Positions 1 to 3,989 of a DNA stretch of 6,506 bases are shown here, piece after piece; within the stretch, counting starts at the first letter, position 1; each line of letters opens with the position of its first letter. Below the pieces are notes generated by a model that was given only the letters and a program-made list of their open reading frames with translations, did not search any database and was not told the origin of the DNA. A program made the translations under genes and the position numbers. The stretch is from assembly GCA_021812265.1 (NCBI GenBank), contig JAKAOI010000139.1:1-6506 (forward strand), given 5' to 3'. Source of the DNA: Chloroflexota bacterium. Lineage in GTDB: Bacteria; Chloroflexota; Ktedonobacteria; Ktedonobacterales; JACDGC01.

Positions 1-186
1 TATTTTTACGCAAATCTCTAGCCTGCTTGGTATGCGGCGCATATTTTGTATGCCGGCGCGGCGTGGTTTTTTACGAAAAAGAAAAAAGTTTTGAAAACCT
101 GCCTAAACGGAAGCTATTTCCTGCCCCTTGTAGTGTTTTTGCCCTGTAATGTACCTTGCGGAATTATATTGCCGGAAAGAATCTGT
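1..186. other. Left-edge stretch without a supportable gene
   Basis: I see no convincing coding sequence here. Two plus-strand frames stay open from the window edge to stops at about 92-94 and 147-149. Either could be the tail of an upstream gene, but neither translation shows a recognisable motif. A short inverted repeat (TATGC-GGC-GCATA, 31-43) is followed by a T-run of four; it is too weak to call a terminator. An A/T-rich patch lies at about 67-95. Confidence 0.4.
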
Positions 187-220
187 AATCTTAAATAGTC
201 AATATTGACTATTTAAGATT
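187..220. promoter_or_regulatory. Perfect 34-bp palindrome, candidate upstream operator
   Basis: The left arm AATCTTAAATAGTCAAT (187-203) is the exact reverse complement of 204-220, so all 17 base pairs match with no spacer. The right arm contains TTGACT (205-210), which serves as the -35 box of the promoter described separately. A fully symmetric A/T-rich site overlapping a -35 box is typical of a homodimeric winged-helix or TetR-type repressor operator. That class is inferred, and no cognate regulator is identifiable from the site alone. It shares the core AGTYAATATTGAYT with the second palindrome at 230-263. Confidence 0.75.
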
Positions 221-233
221 TATATGATATATT
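205..233 (+). promoter_or_regulatory. Sigma-70-type promoter for the HsmA-like gene
   Basis: The -35 box is TTGACT (205-210, 5 of 6 to consensus). A 17-bp spacer separates it from the -10 box TATATT (228-233, 5 of 6). TG at 225-226, one base before the -10, makes it an extended -10. Transcription would start near 240, inside the second palindrome. The -35 lies inside the first palindrome, so two repressor dimers would cover both polymerase contact regions. Confidence 0.7.
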
Positions 234-263
234 TAGATTAGTTAATATTGATTAATCTAAATA
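230..263. promoter_or_regulatory. Imperfect 34-bp palindrome, candidate downstream operator
   Basis: The symmetry centre lies between 246 and 247. Fifteen of 17 pairs match; the mismatches are 243/250 and 241/252. It has the same length and central core (AATATT flanked by AGT and GAYT) as the perfect palindrome upstream, and the centres are 43 bp apart, close to four helical turns. It covers the end of the -10 box and the predicted transcription start, and its last base touches the AAGGAG ribosome-binding site (263-268). In RNA it could also form a hairpin just before that site. Confidence 0.65.
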
Positions 264-275
264 AGGAGCAGTAAA

Positions 276-650
276 ATGTCTGCAACATTAATTACCGCAA
301 TTGTATCAATGATGACCGCGCTCACTATGTATACTATTGGTGTTTGGGCGGAACGCTTGGCAAGATTACTGAAACCGATTCATCTCTTTTTTTTCATAGC
401 GGGTTTGATCTGTGACACCATCGGCACAGAGATGATGTTTTCTCTTTCGCATCATGTTTTTCAACTGAATGTTCATAGTGTTACCGGCGCTATTGCGTTG
501 GTGTTGATGTTTATACATGCGTTGTGGGCGGCAATTACTTTAATTCGCAATCGCGAAAATGAGCTGAAAGTATTTCATACATTCAGTTTGTTTGTTTGGA
601 TATTTTGGCTTATTCCATTTGGAATCGGCGCGGCGCTTCACGCTGTATAA
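276..650 (+). CDS. HsmA-like (TIGR03987-type) four-helix membrane protein
   Basis: This 124-aa protein is strongly hydrophobic, with four likely membrane helices at about residues 4-25, 35-58, 66-90 and 100-122. From memory its pattern fits the small family catalogued as TIGR03987/HsmA: IGVWAER after helix 1, a D-x-x-G-T motif in helix 2, H-x-x-TG...LM-x-x-HA-x-WA in helix 3, and an F-H-x-F-S-x-x-x-W segment leading into helix 4. The length is typical, and the biochemical function is not established to my knowledge. His36, His67, His81 and His101 lie in or at the ends of helices, which would allow metal or heme binding; that is inference. The start is ATG with AAGGAG 7 nt upstream. The promoter is flanked by two operator-like palindromes, so expression is probably repressed until induced. 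It is followed by a structured spacer and then an ABC-F gene. Confidence 0.75.
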   Translation: MSATLITAIVSMMTALTMYTIGVWAERLARLLKPIHLFFFIAGLICDTIGTEMMFSLSHHVFQLNVHSVTGAIALVLMFIHALWAAITLIRNRENELKVFHTFSLFVWIFWLIPFGIGAALHAV

Positions 651-668
651 ATGTAAACAGCATTCTTT

Positions 669-726
669 CTTTGCGGACCGGCGGAAAACATACGCTGCTT
701 GTGCGGCGTCCGGTGGCTCCGCAAAG
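669..726 (+). other. Strong bulged hairpin between HsmA-like gene and ABC-F gene
   Basis: There are three stacked helices. CTTTGCGGA (669-677) pairs with TCCGCAAAG (718-726). CCGG (678-681) pairs with CCGG (710-713). ACGCTGC (692-698) pairs with GCGGCGT (703-709) around a TTGT tetraloop, with one G-U pair. This gives 20 base pairs, with a 10-nt bulge on the left and a 4-nt bulge on the right. No T-run follows, so it is not a classical intrinsic terminator. It abuts the next stem (727-802) without a gap, so the two could stack. It may be a processed 3' end for the upstream gene, part of the ABC-F leader, or a dispersed palindromic repeat. Confidence 0.55.
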
Positions 727-744
727 CCGTGTGGGCTGAGCGAT

Positions 745-783
745 ATGATATACTATGTACATAAACAAATAATCTGCAAATAA
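745..783 (+). CDS. Possible 12-codon leader peptide upstream of the ABC-F gene
   Basis: ATG at 745 opens a 12-codon frame ending in TAA, encoding MIYYVHKQIICK. It lies wholly inside the loop of the 727-802 stem and 54 nt before the ABC-F start. Several antibiotic-resistance ABC-F and erm genes are known to use short leader peptides for ribosome-stalling attenuation, which is why this is listed. The ribosome-binding site is weak (GAG at 738-740), and the same bases overlap an extended -10 motif. Both interpretations cannot hold for a single transcript. A chance ORF of this length is common. Confidence 0.2.
   Translation: MIYYVHKQIICK
746..754 (+). promoter_or_regulatory. Possible extended -10 promoter element for the ABC-F gene
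   Basis: TG (746-747), one spacer base and TATACT (749-754, 5 of 6 to consensus) form an extended -10 element. Transcription would start near 761 and give a leader of about 77 nt. No good -35 box lies 16-18 bp upstream, where the sequence is G/C-rich stem. If transcription starts here, the upstream hairpin and most of the long stem would not be in the ABC-F mRNA. Confidence 0.35.
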
Positions 784-837
784 TTTTGCAAGCCCCACGC
801 GGCGCCGGTCTATATAGCCGGTGAGGATGAAAAATAC

Positions 838-2730
838 ATGTCTCTCATTATAGTCTCTGATATTGCTAAGTTATATGGCTCTGAAGTAATTCTTTCACAA
901 GTTTCTTTTCGTGTTGAAAATGGCGATCGTATTGGTTTGGTTGGCGCAAACGGGTCTGGTAAATCTACGCTGTTAAATATTCTTACCGGTAATATCGAGG
1001 CTGATGATGGCGCGGTCGTTCTTGCGCGTGGCGTTCGTTTGGGGTATTTGCCGCAAGTTCCGGATTTTGCCGGCGATCTTTCGGCGCGTGAGGAACTGCG
1101 CCGCGCTTTTGATGATATTCATGCGGCAGAAGATGAAATGCAAAATATTGCCGCTGGTTTTACCGACCCCGTTGCTATGCAAGATCCCGAAATATACCAA
1201 GAGTTGCTGGATCGCTATGCAGTTTTGCAGGAAAAAATAGAGTCGCGCAGCGGCTACGCGACGGAATATCGTGTGCAAGCGACTTTGGATGGCCTTGGTT
1301 TTACTGCGGAGCAGCAAGATATTCCGGCGGAATCATTGAGCGGCGGTCAGCAAACTCGTATTTCTTTAGGAAAACTGCTGCTTGGGGAACCTGATATTTT
1401 GCTGTTAGATGAACCGACAAACCATTTGGATTTACACGCAATTGAGTGGCTGGAAGAATATTTGCGCGAATGGAAAGGCGCTATCATCATTGTTTCCCAT
1501 GATCGCTATTTTCTCGACAGTGTTTGCGCAAAAGTTTTGGAAGTTGAAAATACCCATGTGGAAGAATTTCCCGGCAATTATACAAAATATGTTTTGTTGA
1601 AAACTGAGCGCAGAGTTTTGCAGCAGAAAGCCTATGAAAAACAACAGGATGAGATAGCCCGCACCGAGGAATTTATTCGCAGATACCGCGCCGGACAGCG
1701 CGCTAAGGAGGCGCGCGGCCGCCAAAAAATGCTGGATAGATTGGAGCGTATTGATCGTCCATTTCAATCTGATGATCTGCATTTCTCCATTCGCGCCGCT
1801 TATGAAAGCGGTGAAAAAGTGCTGATGGCCAAAGATATTACTATTGGCTTTGCTGCGGGAACCCCGCTGTTTACTGTTTCTTCGCTGGAAATCGAGCGCG
1901 GCGATCGCATTGGCATTATCGGCCCAAACGGATCTGGCAAAACAACTCTGCTGCGCGCTATTGTTGATGAATTGCCGCCGCTTGCCGGAGCGCTGAAATT
2001 GGGGCATAATGTGCGCATCGGCTATTATGCGCAAACACACGAAACGCTTAACCCAAGCAACACGGTGCTGCGGGAAATTTCGGAAGATATTACGCTCAGT
2101 GAAGAAGCTGTGCGAACCTTTATGGGACGTTTTCAATTTACCGGAAATGATGTTTTTAAAACTATCGACGCGCTGAGCGGCGGCGAACGCGCCCGCGTTG
2201 CCTTAGCAAAACTGACGCTTCAAGGCGCCAATTTCCTGATTTTGGATGAACCAACGAATCATTTGGATTTACCGGCGCGGCAATTCTTAGAAGAAGCATT
2301 GAAAGAGTATGATGGCACACTGCTGTTTACCTCGCACGATCGCTATTTTTTAGACGCATTGGCGGAAAAAATCTGGATTGTAGGCGGTGGTTCGCTGAAA
2401 ATATTCAATGGCAATTACAGTGATTATCATCGTAAAACAATAGCGCAATCCGAGAAAAGCAGCAAGGAGCTTCAAGCTAAGCGCAAAGCTTCCCAAGCGG
2501 CGGCTTCTAAGGCAGTATCAGCCGCGCCGCGCGCAAAGCCCGCGCGCACTGCCGAAGTGGTGGAAGGTGAAATCAGCCAGCAGGAGCAGCTTGTTGCCTC
2601 ACTGGAAACAGAGCTTATCGAAGTTGCGCGATCTGCCGATAGAATACGAATAAAGCAGATCGGCGCCGCATACGAAGACGCCAAAAATCAATTAGAAGCG
2701 CTGTATGCTGAATGGGAAGAATTAGCGTAG
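838..2730 (+). CDS. ABC-F family ATPase, YdiF/YfmR-like ribosome-associated protein
   Basis: This 630-aa cytosolic protein has two ATP-binding domains and no membrane segment, as in the ABC-F family of translation factors. Domain 1 has Walker A GANGSGKST (36-44), Q73, signature LSGGQ (167-171), Walker B ILLLDE with catalytic Glu192, and His221. Domain 2 has Walker A GPNGSGKTT (362-370), signature LSGGE (446-450), Walker B with Glu471, and His500. All catalytic residues are intact. The charged helical linker (about 240-320) is the part that in characterised ABC-F proteins reaches the ribosomal E/P-site tRNA region. An Ala/Lys/Arg-rich stretch (about 540-570) leads to a coiled-coil-like C-terminal domain (576-630), as in Uup and YdiF-type members. 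The start is ATG with GAGGA at 823-827, a rather long 10-nt spacing. Housekeeping translation factor and antibiotic-protection roles cannot be separated by sequence alone; the long C-terminal domain and close YdiF-like wording favour the former. A structured leader precedes it. Confidence 0.93.
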   Translation: MSLIIVSDIAKLYGSEVILSQVSFRVENGDRIGLVGANGSGKSTLLNILTGNIEADDGAVVLARGVRLGYLPQVPDFAGDLSAREELRRAFDDIHAAEDEMQNIAAGFTDPVAMQDPEIYQELLDRYAVLQEKIESRSGYATEYRVQATLDGLGFTAEQQDIPAESLSGGQQTRISLGKLLLGEPDILLLDEPTNHLDLHAIEWLEEYLREWKGAIIIVSHDRYFLDSVCAKVLEVENTHVEEFPGNYTKYVLLKTERRVLQQKAYEKQQDEIARTEEFIRRYRAGQRAKEARGRQKMLDRLERIDRPFQSDDLHFSIRAAYESGEKVLMAKDITIGFAAGTPLFTVSSLEIERGDRIGIIGPNGSGKTTLLRAIVDELPPLAGALKLGHNVRIGYYAQTHETLNPSNTVLREISEDITLSEEAVRTFMGRFQFTGNDVFKTIDALSGGERARVALAKLTLQGANFLILDEPTNHLDLPARQFLEEALKEYDGTLLFTSHDRYFLDALAEKIWIVGGGSLKIFNGNYSDYHRKTIAQSEKSSKELQAKRKASQAAASKAVSAAPRAKPARTAEVVEGEISQQEQLVASLETELIEVARSADRIRIKQIGAAYEDAKNQLEALYAEWEELA

Positions 2731-2794
2731 CGCATATTCGCTGAAACTTTTGTATAGTGATTTGCGTCTTTGCGTTCTATTGGGTAAACTATAA

Positions 2795-2844
2795 CCAGTT
2801 GCATATGCATACGAAACTGGCAACAACCCTATATTCATTATAAC
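2795..2844 (+). promoter_or_regulatory. Inverted repeat and weak promoter upstream of the regulator
   Basis: CCAGTT (2795-2800) and AACTGG (2815-2820) form a 6-bp inverted repeat enclosing the 10-bp palindrome TGCATATGCA (2800-2809). A -35-like CTGGCA (2817-2822, 4 of 6) overlaps the right arm. It is followed after 16 bp by TATAAC (2839-2844, 5 of 6). Transcription starting near 2851 would give the XRE regulator a leader of about 200 nt that includes the nested repeat. The -35 match is mediocre. Confidence 0.3.
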
Positions 2845-2888
2845 TCATTTGCGGCCGCCAACAGTTAACCCTCAATATAGTTTATCAA

Positions 2889-2965
2889 GACTTTCGCTGC
2901 AGCATGGAAAATCGGGGATATACAAGGGGCGGCGCCCCTTGTACGGGGTTCTGGGAGCGAAAGTC
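2889..2965 (+). repeat. Nested double inverted repeat (77 bp)
   Basis: An outer pair of 10-bp arms, GACTTTCGCT (2889-2898) and AGCGAAAGTC (2956-2965), encloses a second perfect repeat. The inner arms TACAAGGGGCG (2921-2931) and CGCCCCTTGTA (2933-2943) are 11 bp each with one base between them. CCCC of the inner repeat (2935-2938) can alternatively pair with GGGG at 2945-2948. No T-run follows. The compact nested layout suggests a REP/MITE-like dispersed palindromic element or a structured 5' leader of the downstream regulator. No second copy is visible in this window, so dispersal is untested. Confidence 0.6.
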
Positions 2966-3054
2966 CTATTTATAAATATGTCATATGGTATATGAGCGAT
3001 ACGGCGCCGCGTAAACAAAAACGACACAAATAACTTATTAAGGAGACAGAAATA

Positions 3055-3852
3055 GTGGAACATGAAGAAGATTTTGCCGAATTGCTGACCCGTTTCAGGC
3101 TGGAACACAATCTTTCTCAGGGGCAGCTTGCCAAAGCGGCGCGGCTTTCGCGCACGTACATTTATCATTTAGAGCATGGATTGCGCACGGCTCCATCTGC
3201 TCGCGCGGTGCGCTCTATTATTCGCGCGCTGGAACTGCATGGCGTAGAACGCCGGAAGTTATCGCAGGCGTTTAGTGATTTAACCGGTGAATATATTGAT
3301 GAGGATGTTGATGATCCCACAATCTTTGATTTACGCAGCCTTTCTACTATGCAGGTTGAAAACACTCTGTACCCTGCCCACAGTTTAGATCGTATTTGGA
3401 AAATTTGCGCGTGGAACGATCCCTGCAAAGATTTATTTGAAATTACCGATGAACTTATTGATAAACACTACGGCCATCTCATCCATCTTATTTATGATCC
3501 ACAGTATCGCCGAAGGTTTCAGCCTTGGGAAGAACTGGCGCGGCGGCTGACCGCCGATTTTAAATTTCAAACTCGCGGGCTTTCGTTTCACCCCGATTAT
3601 CGCGAACTTATTCGCTCGCTGAAACGCATGCCCGATTACCGCCGGCTGAGTGAAACCAGCGAAACAAATACTGTTCCGCAAGCGTCTTTTCTTTTTCATA
3701 TGCGACACAGCAAACATGGCGCGTTAGCGTTGCGCACGGCAATTAGTGTGTTTTCGGGCAATTTGGATTTCAGCATAGTTGTGTATCTGCCCGGCAATCA
3801 GCAAACGCTGGATGTATTTCGCCGCAATGGCTGGCAAAAATCCGCCGAATAA
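3055..3852 (+). CDS. XRE-type transcriptional regulator with MmyB-like ligand domain
   Basis: This 265-aa protein begins with an XRE/Cro-type helix-turn-helix at about residues 8-65. The pattern L-S-Q-x-x-L-A-x-x-A-x-L-S-R-T-Y-I-Y-x-L-E is clear, with LSRTYIYHLE as the recognition region. The rest (about 105-265) fits the MmyB-like ligand-binding domain: an SLDRIWKICAWNDPCKDLF segment like the family's opening strand, a W-E-E-L-A helix, a HPDY-type motif, and a closing strand SIVVYLPG followed by a short helix. A solved family member from Chloroflexus was reported with a bound fatty acid, so this is probably a small-molecule-responsive DNA-binding protein. The ligand and targets are unknown. 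The start is GTG, chosen because AAGGAG lies 9 nt upstream and no ATG fits as well. It converges with the propeller gene and is followed after 2 nt by a 44-codon ORF. Confidence 0.82.
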   Translation: MEHEEDFAELLTRFRLEHNLSQGQLAKAARLSRTYIYHLEHGLRTAPSARAVRSIIRALELHGVERRKLSQAFSDLTGEYIDEDVDDPTIFDLRSLSTMQVENTLYPAHSLDRIWKICAWNDPCKDLFEITDELIDKHYGHLIHLIYDPQYRRRFQPWEELARRLTADFKFQTRGLSFHPDYRELIRSLKRMPDYRRLSETSETNTVPQASFLFHMRHSKHGALALRTAISVFSGNLDFSIVVYLPGNQQTLDVFRRNGWQKSAE

Positions 3853-3854
3853 AT

Positions 3855-3989
3855 ATGCTGTTTATTGTCGGCGCGCAACCGGCAGAGATTTTCAAGCATC
3901 TGCCGGCGAATACGGTTTATGTAGAGTGTCAAAATGGTCATTTTGCGTATCAAAGAGATTCTGCGCTTAAGGTAATTCGTTTCCGCTGA
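3855..3989 (+). CDS. Possible 44-aa small protein behind the XRE regulator
   Basis: ATG lies 2 nt after the regulator's TAA and opens a 44-codon frame ending in TGA. The product begins MLFIVGAQPAEIFKHLP and ends with SALKVIRFR; it has one Cys and a basic C-terminus, and I recognise no family. Codon use resembles the neighbouring genes and the composition looks soluble. There is no separate Shine-Dalgarno site, so translation would depend on coupling to the regulator. The last 23 nt overlap the 3' end of the minus-strand propeller gene tail to tail. It could be a chance ORF. The regulator itself looks full length, so this is not obviously a frameshifted tail. Confidence 0.35.
   Translation: MLFIVGAQPAEIFKHLPANTVYVECQNGHFAYQRDSALKVIRFR
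3879..3906. repeat. Hairpin in the convergent junction
   Basis: CCGGCAGA (3879-3886) and TCTGCCGG (3899-3906) form a perfect 8-bp stem with a 12-nt loop. It lies between the regulator and the converging propeller gene, where a bidirectional terminator would be expected, but no T-run follows on either strand. It may stabilise 3' ends instead. It sits inside the possible 44-codon ORF. Confidence 0.4.
3930..3945. repeat. Short A/T-rich inverted repeat in the convergent junction
   Basis: CAAAATG (3930-3936) and CATTTTG (3939-3945) are perfect 7-bp arms separated by GT. The loop is too short for a normal RNA hairpin and the stem is A/T-rich, so a terminator role is doubtful. A protein-binding site or chance are alternatives. 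Confidence 0.3.

Larger units (their letters stand above)
727..802 (+). promoter_or_regulatory. Long leader stem just upstream of the ABC-F gene
   Basis: CCGTGTGGGCT (727-737) pairs with AGCCCCACGCGG (791-802), giving 11 pairs including one G-U, with C793 bulged. The 53-nt loop is A/T-rich. It holds a small hairpin TGCAAA-TAAT-TTTGCA (775-790), a 10-bp palindrome TATGTACATA (754-763) and a possible 12-codon ORF (745-783). The stem ends 35 nt before the ABC-F start codon. GCCGGT next to the ribosome-binding site (817-822) is complementary to ACCGGC at 677-682 in the preceding hairpin, so an alternative fold exists. A cis-regulatory role is inferred from position and structure only. Confidence 0.45.
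2731..3054 (+). other. 324-bp spacer with promoter-like and repeat elements
   Basis: There is no coding sequence I can support. A weak AGCG/CGCT hairpin (2729-2742) right after the ABC-F stop lacks a T-tract. The middle holds an inverted repeat with a promoter-like motif (2795-2844), and the right half holds the nested inverted repeat at 2889-2965. An A/T-rich partly symmetrical patch around CATATG (about 2975-2995) lies upstream of the regulator and could be an operator. The AAGGAG ribosome-binding site of the regulator is at 3040-3045. Confidence 0.5.

Noticed and set aside
592..783. Plus-strand 63-aa frame overlapping the end of the HsmA-like gene
   Set aside because: Its first third is a shifted frame of the HsmA-like gene, and the remainder reads through the hairpin at 669-726. 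It has no ribosome-binding site. Only the last 12 codons were kept, as a low-confidence leader peptide.
1432..2136. Minus-strand 234-aa open frame
   Set aside because: It is antisense to the intact ABC-F coding sequence, which has full ATPase motifs throughout this span. The reverse translation is low-complexity and unrecognisable.
2729..2750. Intrinsic terminator after the ABC-F gene
   Set aside because: The AGCG/CGCT stem is only 4 bp and is followed by GAAACTTTT rather than a proper T-tract.
2914..2955. G-quadruplex from four G-runs
   Set aside because: The runs GGGG, GGGG, GGGG and GGG are separated by loops of 8, 15 and 4 nt, and one run is tied up in a perfect 11-bp hairpin. A duplex is much more likely.
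2872..3168. Minus-strand 98-aa open frame across the nested repeat
   Set aside because: It runs antisense into the well-supported helix-turn-helix coding region. Its Arg/Pro-rich part is just the G/C-rich inverted repeat read as protein.
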